64,000 nt of DNA, taken from Cognatishimia coralii. Its GTDB lineage: Bacteria; Pseudomonadota; Alphaproteobacteria; Rhodobacterales; Rhodobacteraceae. The stretch is taken from assembly GCF_037478305.1 (NCBI RefSeq), contig NZ_JBBGAZ010000001.1, forward strand, positions 434,001 to 498,000, written 5' to 3'. Numbering within the stretch: position 1 is the stretch's first letter; each line of letters opens with the position of its first letter. The translations under genes were made by a program, and so were the position numbers. This document shows, one piece after another, positions 44,880 through 54,350 of the stretch. Under the pieces are notes generated by a model that worked only from the letters and a program-made list of their open reading frames with translations, did not search any database and was not told the origin of the DNA.

Positions 44880-45485
44880 ATGAGCGTTGCAACACTCCCG
44901 TTTCTCGCCTTTGGCGCCAGCCAGGTGGCAACACCCGGACCAGCCAATATGGCGTTGATGGCCACCGGAGCCCGCTTTGGGTTTCGCGCGTCCTTGCCCT
45001 TTGTGGCGGGCGTGGCTTTGGGCAAACAACTGATCATCTGGCCGATTGGCTTTGGTCTCATGTCTTTGGCCGCAAGCGCGCCCTGGGCATTTGAGATCCT
45101 GAAGTATGCCTCGATGGCCTATATTTTTTGGCTCGCTTGGAAGGTCGCGAACCTGCGTCTGAGCGCGGCGGATGCAGGCACCAAAGCGCCCGGGTTTTTC
45201 GCCGGGCTCTGGGTGCATCCGCTTAATCCCAAGGCTTGGGCCATGATCACGCAAGGCTTCACGAATTTCGTGAGCGAGGGCACCCCCACCTTGCAAGCCA
45301 CCGCGACAATCGCCATCTGTCTTTTGGCCTGTCAGCTGGTGTTTCACCCGATGTGGGCTTTGGGAGGAGACCGCATCGCAAAAACCGTCGCAGGGACTGC
45401 TGCAGAACGGTATCTGATGTGGATTTTAGCAGGTCTCACAGTGGCGTCCGTCCTGTTTGCCCTGCTTGGAGGAGAGAGCACATGA
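44880..45485 (+). CDS. LysE/RhtB-family exporter
   Basis: A 201-aa inner-membrane protein with five to six helices and the family stretch VATPGPANMALMATGARFGFRAS near the N terminus and HPLNPKAWAMI in the middle. Such proteins export amino acids or homoserine-type compounds. The ATG at 44880 fits the family start; ATGs at 44859 and 44871 are less likely. Its stop overlaps the next gene (ATGA). Confidence 0.87.
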   Translation: MSVATLPFLAFGASQVATPGPANMALMATGARFGFRASLPFVAGVALGKQLIIWPIGFGLMSLAASAPWAFEILKYASMAYIFWLAWKVANLRLSAADAGTKAPGFFAGLWVHPLNPKAWAMITQGFTNFVSEGTPTLQATATIAICLLACQLVFHPMWALGGDRIAKTVAGTAAERYLMWILAGLTVASVLFALLGGEST

Positions 45486-46021
45486 TGCATGATACGATCA
45501 TCAATCAGGCAACGATTGAAACAGACCGCATGGATCTGCGCCCATTGCGCGTGTCTGATCAGGGTCTGATCGACGTCTATGCAGGCGACAAGCAGGTCGC
45601 GAAGATGACGACCACGATCCCCCATCCTCTGCCGCCCGGCGCGACCGATGCTTTTATCAAAAGCGCACAAGCGGTTGAGCGCACGGAACATGTCTGGGCC
45701 TTGGACGGTCTGAAAAGCAATGGCGCCGAGGTTATGGGACTGATTTCTTTGAAAGAGATCGCTGACCATAAGGTCGAAGTCGGCTATTGGGTTGCGCCTC
45801 CGTTCTGGAACACCGGCATAGCCTCCGAGGCCGTGCGCACCCTGATCGACGCAAATCCGCTGAACAGCCAAGTCATGTTCGCGAGCGTTTTTCAGGACAA
45901 CCCGGCCTCGGCCCGCGTACTGACAAACTGCGGCTTTCAGTATCTGGGCGACGCCGAAACCTTCTCGGTGGCCCGCGATGCGGCGGTCCCTACATGGACC
46001 TACAGCCTAAAACTTAATTGA
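45482..46021 (+). CDS. GNAT family N-acetyltransferase (RimJ/RimL type)
   Basis: A 179-aa acetyltransferase. ETDRMDLRPLRVSDQ opens the RimJ-like domain, VGYWVAPPFWNTGIASEAV is the CoA-binding strand-helix, and SARVLTNCGFQYLG closes it. The acceptor is unknown. The start at 45482 overlaps the exporter stop; a second ATG follows at once. Upstream in-frame codons belong to the exporter gene. Confidence 0.9.
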   Translation: MMHDTIINQATIETDRMDLRPLRVSDQGLIDVYAGDKQVAKMTTTIPHPLPPGATDAFIKSAQAVERTEHVWALDGLKSNGAEVMGLISLKEIADHKVEVGYWVAPPFWNTGIASEAVRTLIDANPLNSQVMFASVFQDNPASARVLTNCGFQYLGDAETFSVARDAAVPTWTYSLKLN

Positions 46022-46083
46022 GCTTCCCCCTGTCTTAGCGTTATGAGGCAGGGGACTTCGCAAAACCCCAAAGGACGCCTCTT

Positions 46084-47121
46084 ATGAAATTCCTCGATCT
46101 GACCAAGGTCTATATCCGCTCGGGCGGGGGTGGCAGCGGTTGCGTGTCCTTTCGGCGCGAGAAATTCATCGAATACGGTGGCCCTGATGGCGGCGACGGT
46201 GGAAATGGCGGTTCGGTTTGGGCCGAAGCGGTCGAGAGCCTGAACACGCTGATCGATTTCCGCTATCAGCAGCACTTTTTTGCGAAAACCGGTCAGTCCG
46301 GCATGGGCAACCAGCGCACGGGTGCCTCGGGCGATGACATCATCTTGCGCGTGCCCGTGGGCACCGAAATCCTTGATGAGGATCAAGAGACCCTGATCGC
46401 GGACCTCACAGAGGTTGGTGAACGCGTATTGCTCGCCAAAGGCGGCAATGGCGGCTGGGGCAACCTGCGATTTAAGACCTCAACCAACCAAGCGCCAAGC
46501 CGTGCGAACCCCGGCCAAGAAGGCATCGAACGCACGATCTGGCTGCGTTTGAAACTCATTGCGGATGCGGGTCTGTTGGGTCTGCCGAATGCGGGCAAGT
46601 CGACGTTCTTGGCGGCAACCTCGAATGCGCGGCCTAAGATTGCGGATTATCCGTTTACCACGCTGTATCCGAACCTCGGCGTTGTCGGCGTGGATAACGT
46701 AGAATTCGTCGTCGCAGATATTCCGGGCCTGATCGAAGGAGCCTCCGAGGGCAGGGGCCTTGGTGACCTCTTCCTTGGGCACGTAGAACGCTGCGCCGTG
46801 CTGTTGCATCTGGTCGATGGGACCTCTGGCGACCCAGTTGGCGACTACAAAACCATCATTGGAGAACTCGAAGCATACGGCGGCGTATTGGCTGAAAAGC
46901 CGCGCATCACCGTGTTGAACAAGATCGACACAATGGATGCTGAGGAACGCGAGTTCCTGAAAGAGGAACTCGAGGCGGCCGTCGGCGGCCCTGTCATGCT
47001 GATGTCTGGCGCAAGCCAGGAAGGCGTGACCGATGTGCTGCGCGCCTTACGCAGCCAAATCGACGACACGCGCCTACGCGAAAAGAAACGGGATGAGGAA
47101 CCCGCACCTTGGCAGCCTTAA
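46084..47121 (+). CDS. obgE: GTPase ObgE/CgtA
   Basis: Essential ribosome-assembly GTPase, 345 aa. The glycine-rich Obg domain (about 1-158; GGGGSGCVSFRREKFIEYGGPDGGDGG in part) is followed by the G domain: G1 GLPNAGKST, switch YPFTTLYPNLG, G3 DIPGLIEGA, G4 NKID. It sits near but not next to rplU-rpmA; its end overlaps proB. Confidence 0.96.
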   Translation: MKFLDLTKVYIRSGGGGSGCVSFRREKFIEYGGPDGGDGGNGGSVWAEAVESLNTLIDFRYQQHFFAKTGQSGMGNQRTGASGDDIILRVPVGTEILDEDQETLIADLTEVGERVLLAKGGNGGWGNLRFKTSTNQAPSRANPGQEGIERTIWLRLKLIADAGLLGLPNAGKSTFLAATSNARPKIADYPFTTLYPNLGVVGVDNVEFVVADIPGLIEGASEGRGLGDLFLGHVERCAVLLHLVDGTSGDPVGDYKTIIGELEAYGGVLAEKPRITVLNKIDTMDAEEREFLKEELEAAVGGPVMLMSGASQEGVTDVLRALRSQIDDTRLREKKRDEEPAPWQP

Positions 47122-48215
47122 GCGACGCAAAACGACTGGTGATCAAGATCGGGTCTGCACTTCTCGTGGACCGGACCACTGGCGCTTTGCGTGAGGACTG
47201 GCTGAAGAGCCTCGCTGAGGATGTGGCCTGGCTCAAGGGCATGGGCAAAGACATCGTGATCGTCTCGTCAGGTTCGATCGCCTTGGGTCGCGGCGTGCTG
47301 TCCCTTGGCAACAAAGACTTGCCACTCGATCAATCCCAAGCGGCTGCCGCGGTCGGGCAGATCCGCCTCGCCGGTGCCTATGAAGACGCGCTGAAACCCC
47401 ACGGCATCACCACCGCGCAGGTTCTCGTCACCCTTGAAGACAGCGCCAACCGTCGTCGCTACCTCAATTCGCGCGCGACATTGGCGCAGCTTTTGACCCT
47501 TGGCGTGCTGCCTATCGTCAATGAAAACGATACCGTAGCGACGGACGAAATACGTTACGGCGACAACGACCGCTTGGCCGCGCAAATCGCGCTGACCACC
47601 GGCGCAGACCAACTAATCCTGCTCTCGGATGTGGACGGGTTCTACTCTGGCAACCCGCAAAAAGACCCATCCGCCAAGCGTTTCGACACAGTCACGGATA
47701 TCACCCCCGAGATCGAAGCCATGGCGGGCGAGGGCACCTCTGGCCTGTCCAAAGGCGGCATGATCACCAAACTCTGGGCGGCCAAAACCGCAACCAGTGG
47801 CGGCTGCGCTATGGCAATTACCGAAGGCTCCACGCTGAACCCGCTGAAGGCGCTCGAAAACGGTGCCAACACCACATGGTTCACAGCCAAAGGCACGCCT
47901 CAACTGGCGCGCAAAAGCTGGATCTCCTCGATGAAACCCCAGGGCCAGATCACCGTCGACCAGGGCGCCGAAACCGCTCTGCAAAAAGGCAAAAGCCTTT
48001 TGCCCGCTGGTATCTCCGGTGTCACAGGCGATTTTGAACGCGGCGACCCGGTCGAAATCCTTGCTCAGGACGGGCGCAAACTCGGCCAGGGGCTCACAGC
48101 CTACACAAGCCTTGAGGCACAAGCCATCAAAGGCAAACACAGCTCGGACTTCGAAGCCATCCTTGGCTACCCGGCCCGCTCTGTTATCATCCACCGCGAC
48201 GACATGGCGCTTTAG
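47109..48215 (+). CDS. proB: glutamate 5-kinase
   Basis: First step of proline synthesis, phosphorylating glutamate; 368 aa with an amino-acid kinase domain (KIGSALLVD, VSSGSIALGRGVL, NENDTV) and a C-terminal PUA domain (about 280-368). The start is the TTG at 47109, inside the end of obgE: GAGGAA lies 8 bases upstream and no ATG is available before the conserved KRLVIKIGSAL. Confidence 0.95.
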   Translation: MAALSDAKRLVIKIGSALLVDRTTGALREDWLKSLAEDVAWLKGMGKDIVIVSSGSIALGRGVLSLGNKDLPLDQSQAAAAVGQIRLAGAYEDALKPHGITTAQVLVTLEDSANRRRYLNSRATLAQLLTLGVLPIVNENDTVATDEIRYGDNDRLAAQIALTTGADQLILLSDVDGFYSGNPQKDPSAKRFDTVTDITPEIEAMAGEGTSGLSKGGMITKLWAAKTATSGGCAMAITEGSTLNPLKALENGANTTWFTAKGTPQLARKSWISSMKPQGQITVDQGAETALQKGKSLLPAGISGVTGDFERGDPVEILAQDGRKLGQGLTAYTSLEAQAIKGKHSSDFEAILGYPARSVIIHRDDMAL

Positions 48216-48217
48216 GT

Positions 48218-48249
48218 TTCATCTTGCCGCAAATACTCCCGCCGGAGGC
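48218..48249 (-). repeat. dispersed intergenic repeat, copy 2
   Basis: Its minus-strand sequence matches 27 of 32 bases of 24813-24844, including GAGTATTT and CAAGATGAA. It lies in the 70-base gap between proB and proA. Confidence 0.65.
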
Positions 48250-48285
48250 TCCCTTCGGCACCACACAGACCAAAGGACAGATCTG

Positions 48286-49551
48286 ATGAAGGACATCGCA
48301 GATATTCCCGCCCTCATGGCAGAGATTGGCCAGCGCGCCAAAGCCGCCAGTGCAGAGCTGGCCTTTGCCCCGGCCGAGGCGAAAGCCAAAGCGCTCAATT
48401 CCGCTGCCGATGCCGTTTGGGAGGCGCGTGCCGAGATTATCGAGGCCAATGCTCTGGATATGGACTATGGCCGCAACAAGGGCCTCAGCGATGCCATGAT
48501 GGATCGCCTGATGCTAGATGAAGCGCGCATTCAAAGCATTTGCGACGGGCTACGCGCTGTCGCCGCGCAGGACGATCCTGTGGGCGAGGTTCTGGCCGAT
48601 TGGGACCGCCCTAGCGGGCTGAATATCCGACGCGTGCGCACGCCTTTGGGCGTCGTGGGTGTGATCTATGAAAGCCGTCCGAATGTGACCGCGGATGCAG
48701 GCGCGCTATGTCTGAAATCAGGCAATGCGGTTATATTGCGTGGCGGTTCTGAGGGCTTTAACAGCTCGCGCGCGATCCAGTCTTGCTTGGTCAAAGGCCT
48801 CAAGGATGCGGGTCTGCCAGAGGATTCCATACAGCTGATCCCAACCCGAGATCGCGCGGCCGTTCAGGAATTGCTAACCATGGTCGACACGGTCGACGTC
48901 ATCGTGCCTCGCGGCGGCAAAGGCCTTGTCGGCCTTGTTCAACGCGAAGCCCGCGTGCCTGTTTTTGCCCATCTGGAAGGCATCGTGCACATCTATCTGG
49001 ATAAAGACGCCGACCCTGTGAAGGCGCTAGAGGTGGTGATGAACGCCAAGACCCGTCGCACCGGGATCTGTGGTGCCGCAGAGTGTCTGCTGATCCACAA
49101 AGACATCGCCGGCACCATCGGCACTGGCGTTCTAAAGGCGCTGATCGATGCAGGCGTGCGTGTTCATGCCGACGAGGCTTTGCAATCCATTGCAGGCACG
49201 ATGCCAGCAACGGCAGAGGACTGGGGTCGCGAGTATCTGGACATGGATATCGCAGCAAAAGTTGTCGACGACGTTGATGGTGCGATTGCGCATATCAACA
49301 CGTTTAGCTCCAGCCACACCGATTGCGTGATCACCGAAGATCAAGCCGTCGCAGACCGCTTTTTCACCCGTCTAGATTCCGCAATTCTGATGCACAATGC
49401 CTCAACGCAATTCGCCGATGGCGCGGAATTTGGCATGGGCGCGGAAATCGGCATCGCGACAGGAAAAATGCACGCACGCGGCCCGGTGGGCGCGGCCCAG
49501 TTGACCAGCTTTAAATATCTGGTCACCGGAGACGGCACCACCCGCGCCTAA
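48286..49551 (+). CDS. proA: gamma-glutamyl phosphate reductase
   Basis: Second step of proline synthesis, NADPH-dependent; 421 aa from the ATG at 48286 with AAGGA upstream. The catalytic cysteine is in RRTGICGAAEC. The open frame extends back into proB, but that part is shadow translation. proB-proA form a unit. Confidence 0.95.
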   Translation: MKDIADIPALMAEIGQRAKAASAELAFAPAEAKAKALNSAADAVWEARAEIIEANALDMDYGRNKGLSDAMMDRLMLDEARIQSICDGLRAVAAQDDPVGEVLADWDRPSGLNIRRVRTPLGVVGVIYESRPNVTADAGALCLKSGNAVILRGGSEGFNSSRAIQSCLVKGLKDAGLPEDSIQLIPTRDRAAVQELLTMVDTVDVIVPRGGKGLVGLVQREARVPVFAHLEGIVHIYLDKDADPVKALEVVMNAKTRRTGICGAAECLLIHKDIAGTIGTGVLKALIDAGVRVHADEALQSIAGTMPATAEDWGREYLDMDIAAKVVDDVDGAIAHINTFSSSHTDCVITEDQAVADRFFTRLDSAILMHNASTQFADGAEFGMGAEIGIATGKMHARGPVGAAQLTSFKYLVTGDGTTRA

Positions 49552-49556
49552 GCGGA

Positions 49557-50144
49557 TCAATCAAAATAGAGCGACAGTCTTGTGTTTGAAATCAGGACTG
49601 TCGGCAAAAATTGCAGCTCTTTCAGTGTTTGCGGCAAGAGTGCGAAGGGCACGGTTGTCGGCGAGACATGCGTTGGGGCTTCGTTTTCTGCCAATGGCTC
49701 CCATAGCAATGGATCCGCATCAATCGCATCGGCATTGGCGATGATCTGCCAGCCATTGTCATGGGAAATGACGATGTCGCCACCACGAGGCAAGGCCTGT
49801 TCAACGCATAGAATAGCCAGAAAAGCCGCCCGCAGTTCGCGCCTTGGCATAGGTTGATCCACGCGCCACTGAATGATCACTCGTTCATTGCTACAATCGT
49901 CAAAAATACTCTTAACTTCGGTCGTTGAGATCGTCTGTTCTGCGTCGCTCACCCCAAATGCGATCCGAAAGAAACGCACCCGTGCGCTGGTATGGAAGAT
50001 GCCCTCGGAAATCAGCTCCATCTCCGCTTCGGCCCCGCCCGTCATTTCAAACAGTTCAACACCGTTTGCGATGGCACCGACCGGATTTATCAAGTCATGG
50101 CAGATCCGAGAGGCTACCAAGTCCGCGTAGTTTGAATTAGACAT
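49557..50144 (-). CDS. chpT: histidine phosphotransferase ChpT-like
   Basis: A 195-aa protein with a dimerisation/phosphotransfer helix pair, LVASRICHDLINPVGAIANGVEL, placing the phosphorylated histidine at H16, then a degenerate ATPase-like domain. ChpT relays phosphate from CckA to CtrA and CpdR in alphaproteobacteria. The ATG at 50144 is preceded by AAGG; in-frame codons further up cross the divergent DUF3553 gene and are rejected. Confidence 0.86.
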   Translation of the reverse strand: MSNSNYADLVASRICHDLINPVGAIANGVELFEMTGGAEAEMELISEGIFHTSARVRFFRIAFGVSDAEQTISTTEVKSIFDDCSNERVIIQWRVDQPMPRRELRAAFLAILCVEQALPRGGDIVISHDNGWQIIANADAIDADPLLWEPLAENEAPTHVSPTTVPFALLPQTLKELQFLPTVLISNTRLSLYFD

Positions 50145-50171
50145 TTGAAAAACCTTAAACGAGTTAAAAAC

Positions 50172-50354
50172 ATGGAAAATCACAACGAGTTTCTGGAGCC
50201 CGGCATGTTGGTGAAACACCCGGGTCAACCCGCTTGGGGCGTCGGTCAGGTGCAGTCCAATATGGGTGGGAAAATCACAGTGAACTTCAGGGAAGCGGGG
50301 AAAGTTGTCATAGATGCTGCTCGCGTTGCGCTTGTGATTACAGATGACACCTAG
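50172..50354 (+). CDS. DUF3553 small protein
   Basis: A 60-aa protein, FLEPGMLVKHPGQPAWGVGQVQSNMGGKITVNF, matching the short beta-barrel DUF3553 pattern. That fold resembles the UvrD/CarD-like RNA-polymerase-interaction modules, but its role is unknown. A TTG at 50145 would add nine residues; the ATG at 50172 is preferred. Divergent from chpT. Confidence 0.8.
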   Translation: MENHNEFLEPGMLVKHPGQPAWGVGQVQSNMGGKITVNFREAGKVVIDAARVALVITDDT

Positions 50355-50487
50355 AAGGTTAATCAACACTTAACGTAGGGCGAACTCTCGTTAACCGATA
50401 CTTGGGGCTACCCCGTATTCCGCGTTGCCAACTCAGAAGCCGGCGCGTATCACTCCGAAAACGCAATGAATGGATGTCTGACCTAAA

Positions 50488-51267
50488 ATGAGCGCCTCGC
50501 ACCCTGATTTTCTGCTGCGTTTGGCCGAAACAGACGAAGACATCCGCGCGGCTCAGCATTTGCGCTATCAGGCGTTTGTGCAGGAAATGGGCGGCGATGG
50601 GCCGATGGTCGATCACGATGATCAGCTTGAGCGGGACAAGTTCGACCCTTTCTTTGACCACCTTATGCTTTTGGACAAAGCGCGCGGTGAAACTGTTTCT
50701 GAGCAGATCGTGGGCGTTTACCGTTTGCTGCGCGATGATCAGATGCCTCAGGTCGGGCAGTTCTATACCGAAGACGAATATGATCTCTCGGTACTCAAGG
50801 AAAGCGGGCGTAAGCTGTTGGAATTAGGTCGTTCCTGCCTTGCTGCAGACTATCGCGGCGGCACGGCGATGTATGTTCTTTGGAACGGGCTGGCGGATTA
50901 TGTGCGCGCCCATGACATCGACATCCTGTTCGGGACGGCCAGTTTTCATGGCACGGATTTGGACAGCCTCGCGCCGTCTCTGTCGCTCTTGCATCACCGC
51001 CATCTGGCCCCCGAAGAGCTGCGCGTGCGTGCGCTGCCGCAACATTTCACAGACATGAACCGCATTGCCTATGACGATCTGGATCGTCGCGCTGCGATGT
51101 TGGCGGTGCCTGCGCTGATCAAAGGCTATTTGCGTCTTGGCGGGTTCGTGGGCGAGGGGGCCTATGTTGATAAGGTCTTCAATACGACTGATGTCTGCCT
51201 CGTGATGGACACAGAACGGCTGAGCGCCACGCAGAAAAAGATCTACGGCAGCGGAGGCAAATCTTGA
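50488..51267 (+). CDS. olsB: ornithine N-acyltransferase OlsB
   Basis: First step of ornithine-lipid synthesis, moving a 3-hydroxyacyl chain from acyl carrier protein to ornithine; 259 aa. It has the OlsB/GNAT-like pattern RYQAFVQEMGGDGPMVDH, ELGRSCLAADYRGG and FGTASFHGTD. The stop overlaps olsA, giving the complete two-gene pathway. Confidence 0.93.
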   Translation: MSASHPDFLLRLAETDEDIRAAQHLRYQAFVQEMGGDGPMVDHDDQLERDKFDPFFDHLMLLDKARGETVSEQIVGVYRLLRDDQMPQVGQFYTEDEYDLSVLKESGRKLLELGRSCLAADYRGGTAMYVLWNGLADYVRAHDIDILFGTASFHGTDLDSLAPSLSLLHHRHLAPEELRVRALPQHFTDMNRIAYDDLDRRAAMLAVPALIKGYLRLGGFVGEGAYVDKVFNTTDVCLVMDTERLSATQKKIYGSGGKS

Positions 51268-52112
51268 CCCCGACCTGGACCGGCGATGAGAACTATATCG
51301 CGCAGCGCGCGCCCAAAGGGTGGGACTGGCTCCGCGTGATCCGTCGTGGTGTTCCGGGTGTTTTGGTCATCGCGATCTGTCTGGTGATTTTGCTGCTGGT
51401 GCGCCTAATCGAGCGCCCCTTGTTTGGCCAACGCCGCCCCATCACGCCCTATATCACCTGTTTCGTTTGCCGCTCGGTGATCTGGCTGATCGGCTTTCCC
51501 TACGAGATCAAAGGCCGTCCTATGCGCCACCCTGGTGCGGTTGTGGCCAATCACGCGAGCTGGCTGGACATCTTCACGCTTAACGCGCCGCAGCGGATTT
51601 ATTTCGTGTCAAAATCCGAAGTCGCGGGCTGGCCCGGTATTGGAACGCTCGCCAAGGCAACGGGCACCGTGTTCATCGCTCGGGAACGGCGAGAGGCGAA
51701 GCTGCAACAGGATCTGTTTGAACAGAGGCTCGGGGCAGGGCACAAGTTGCTCTTCTTTCCAGAGGGAACGTCGACAGATGCCAATCGCGTTTTGCCTTTT
51801 AAAACCACCTTGTTTCAGGCGTTTTTCAGCGAGGCCTTGCGCGATCAATCCTATGTGCAGCCGATCACTGTGAACTACCACGCCCCTGAAGGAGAAGATC
51901 CGCGCTATTACGGCTGGTGGGGCGATATGGACCTGATCCCAAATGTGCTCCACATTCTGTCGACCCCGAAACAAGGACGGATCGAACTGGTGTTTCACGA
52001 CCCAAAACCCGTGAACAGCTTTGAAAATCGCAAGGTTTTAGCGCTGGATCTCGAAGAAACCACCCGCGCGGCGCATTTCAGCGAAATATCAACGTCAAAA
52101 CCCGCAAAATAA
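51264..52112 (+). CDS. olsA: lyso-ornithine lipid acyltransferase OlsA (1-acylglycerol-3-phosphate acyltransferase family)
   Basis: Second step of ornithine-lipid synthesis, 282 aa, inner membrane. An N-terminal hydrophobic helix (VPGVLVIAICLVILLLVRLI) precedes the acyltransferase motifs NHASWLDI (H-x4-D) and FPEGTSTD. The start is the TTG at 51264, with GGAGG six bases upstream, overlapping the olsB stop (TTGA). Confidence 0.92.
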   Translation: MTPTWTGDENYIAQRAPKGWDWLRVIRRGVPGVLVIAICLVILLLVRLIERPLFGQRRPITPYITCFVCRSVIWLIGFPYEIKGRPMRHPGAVVANHASWLDIFTLNAPQRIYFVSKSEVAGWPGIGTLAKATGTVFIARERREAKLQQDLFEQRLGAGHKLLFFPEGTSTDANRVLPFKTTLFQAFFSEALRDQSYVQPITVNYHAPEGEDPRYYGWWGDMDLIPNVLHILSTPKQGRIELVFHDPKPVNSFENRKVLALDLEETTRAAHFSEISTSKPAK

Positions 52113-52133
52113 GGCGTATTTGACGCTTTACCC

Positions 52134-52162
52134 CCTTGCGTGCCCCCGAAATCCACAGTATC
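52134..52162 (+). promoter_or_regulatory. candidate promoter of rpsB-tsf
   Basis: TTGCGT and TATCAG are separated by 17 bases, leaving a leader of about 120 bases. That leader has a hairpin, TTTGAGG / CCTCAAA, near 52200-52220. The match to consensus is moderate. Confidence 0.4.
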
Positions 52163-52288
52163 AGCCGCCCATTCAATCTCGCAGGTGAGGTTTGGGTGCT
52201 TTGAGGGAGAAATCCTCAAACGTCCGCCGGTTGTCCCAAATGGGATCTCCCTCCTCACCAAGGCGTAAACCGGAAAAGGAAAATAAGC

Positions 52289-53071
52289 ATGGCTCTTCCT
52301 GAGTTCACCATGCGCCAGCTGCTGGAAGCAGGCGTACACTTTGGTCACCAAACACAACGCTGGAATCCCCGTATGGGCGAGTTCATTTATGGCTCGCGCA
52401 ATGGCATCCACATCATGGACCTCACCCAGACCGTTCCAATGCTGGACGCGGCTCTGAACGCTGTTCGTGAAACCGTTGCTAAAGGCGGCCGCGTTCTCTT
52501 CGTTGGCACCAAGCGTCAGGCGTCCGGCCCGATCGCAGATGCTGCTGAGAAATCCGCACAATACTACATGAATCACCGCTGGCTCGGTGGCACGCTGACC
52601 AACTGGAAAACCGTTTCCCAGTCCATCAAGCGTCTGAACGAGATCGACGAGAAACTGGCATCCGGCGCAGAAGGCCTCACCAAGAAAGAGCGTCTGGGCA
52701 TGGAACGTGACCAGGGCAAGCTGCAAGCGTCCCTCGGCGGTATCCGCGAAATGGGCGGCACACCTGACCTGCTCTTCGTCATCGACGTGAAAAAAGAAGC
52801 ACTGGCGATTGCCGAAGCCAACAAACTGGGTATCCCAGTTGTGGCTGTTGTCGACACCAACTGTTCCCCAGATGGCGTTGACTACATCATCCCAGGCAAC
52901 GACGACGCATCCCGTGCGATCGCTCTGTACTGTGATCTGGCGTCCCGCGCAGCTCTGGACGGCATGACCGCCATGATGGGCGCAGCCGGCGTCGATCTGG
53001 GCGAGTTCGAAGAAGCGCCAGCAGAAGAAGCTGTTGCTGAAGCGTCCGAAGAAGCTGCCGCAGACGCGTAA
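52289..53071 (+). CDS. rpsB: 30S ribosomal protein S2
   Basis: A 260-aa S2: FTMRQLLEAGVHFGHQTQRWNPRM at the N terminus and VVDTNCSPDGVDYIIPGNDDA in the C-terminal half are diagnostic. An acidic Ala/Glu tail closes the protein. AAAGGAAAA lies before the ATG. It is followed by tsf. Confidence 0.97.
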   Translation: MALPEFTMRQLLEAGVHFGHQTQRWNPRMGEFIYGSRNGIHIMDLTQTVPMLDAALNAVRETVAKGGRVLFVGTKRQASGPIADAAEKSAQYYMNHRWLGGTLTNWKTVSQSIKRLNEIDEKLASGAEGLTKKERLGMERDQGKLQASLGGIREMGGTPDLLFVIDVKKEALAIAEANKLGIPVVAVVDTNCSPDGVDYIIPGNDDASRAIALYCDLASRAALDGMTAMMGAAGVDLGEFEEAPAEEAVAEASEEAAADA

Positions 53072-53137
53072 TAAATCTTTCATGGGGGCAGGGTAGATCC
53101 GCCCCCATTACCCACCTTAATTCTAGGAGAGACCAAG

Positions 53138-54013
53138 ATGGCGATTACAGCCGCAATGGTGAAAGAACTGCGCGAGATGACCGGCGCAGGCATGATGGAC
53201 GCGAAAAAAGCGCTGACCGAAACCGATGGTGATCAAGAAGCCGCAATCGACTGGCTGCGCACCAAAGGCCTCGCGAAAGCCGCTAAGAAATCCGGCCGTA
53301 CCGCAGCAGAGGGCCTTGTTGCCGTGACTGTTGAGGGTGGCAAGGGTGTTGCTGTTGAAGTGAACTCTGAAACCGACTTCGTTGGTAAAAACGCTGACTT
53401 CCAAGCGATGGTTGCGAAGATCGCAGGCGCAGCCATCAACGTTGCCGACGTTGACGCGCTGAAAGCAGCGGATCTGGGCGGTAAGACCGTTGAAGAAACC
53501 GTCACCGACGCGGTTGCGACCATCGGTGAAAACATGTCCGTGCGCCGCATGGCGTCCGTTGAAGGCGACGTTGTGACTTCTTACGTCCACAACCCAGCAA
53601 CCGACGGCATGGGCAAAATCGGTGTTCTGGTTGCGCTGAAAGGCGGCGACGAAGCATTCGGCAAGCAGGTTGCAATGCACATCGCAGCAGCAGCGCCTCA
53701 GTCCCTGTCTGAAGCAGACCTGGACCCAGCGGTTGTTGAAAAAGAGCGCAACGTTCAAATCGAGATCGCACGTGAATCTGGCAAGCCAGAGCAAGTGATC
53801 GAGAAAATGATCGTCGGCCGCATGAAGAAATTCCTGTCTGAAGTCACTCTTCTGGGCCAGGATTTCGTCATCAACCCAGACCTGACCGTCGAAGCAGCTG
53901 CGAAAGAAGCAGGCGCTGAAATCGTTGGTTACGTCCGCATGGAAGTTGGCGAAGGCATCGAGAAAAAAGAAGAAGACTTTGCCGCAGAAGTTGCAAAAGC
54001 AGCGCAAGGCTAA
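53138..54013 (+). CDS. tsf: elongation factor Ts
   Basis: Nucleotide-exchange factor for EF-Tu, 291 aa. The N-terminal UBA-like domain reads VKELREMTGAGMMDAKKAL, and the core begins VEVNSETDFVGKN. AGGAGA precedes the start. It is co-transcribed with rpsB; a terminator follows. Confidence 0.97.
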   Translation: MAITAAMVKELREMTGAGMMDAKKALTETDGDQEAAIDWLRTKGLAKAAKKSGRTAAEGLVAVTVEGGKGVAVEVNSETDFVGKNADFQAMVAKIAGAAINVADVDALKAADLGGKTVEETVTDAVATIGENMSVRRMASVEGDVVTSYVHNPATDGMGKIGVLVALKGGDEAFGKQVAMHIAAAAPQSLSEADLDPAVVEKERNVQIEIARESGKPEQVIEKMIVGRMKKFLSEVTLLGQDFVINPDLTVEAAAKEAGAEIVGYVRMEVGEGIEKKEEDFAAEVAKAAQG

Positions 54014-54031
54014 GTTTTTTACATAATATTT

Positions 54032-54069
54032 AAACGCCGCGCGGGTTAAAAAACTCGGGCGGTGTTTTT
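54032..54069 (+). terminator. terminator of rpsB-tsf
   Basis: An AACGCC / GGTGTT outer stem with GC-rich inner sequence and an A-rich loop runs into TTTTT, about 20 bases after the tsf stop. Confidence 0.7.
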
Positions 54070-54350
54070 GTATGCACCTGTAGATTTCTATCTAACCGTG
54101 ACCCGAATGATTCTGCAGGCGTAGATAAATTTTCGCTTTGTTTTAAAGACTTTAGGCGCAGAGCCCAGAAATTGCTGGGATTGCGCCTAAAAGTTCCTAG
54201 GCTAAAGCCACACTCACGGAACACCTCTAAAATATTAACCTAGCGGAAAGAGGCGTAGTCCGGAAATCCGTACTTTATAACAAAGCGCCTATTGCCTTGT
54301 TTTTACAACATTAATTCACGCATAGGTTGTGGTTTCTCGAAGGTAATCCT
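54070..54350. other. intergenic region with a long hairpin
   Basis: No gene is seen between the tsf terminator and luxR. It holds a strong hairpin: TTTAGGCGCA (54151-54160) pairs with TGCGCCTAAA (54182-54191), with an inner CCCAG/CTGGG stem. A weaker repeat, AGTCCGGA / TCCGTACT, lies near 54258-54275. The long hairpin may end the leftward aroQ-luxR transcript or belong to a small RNA. Confidence 0.5.
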
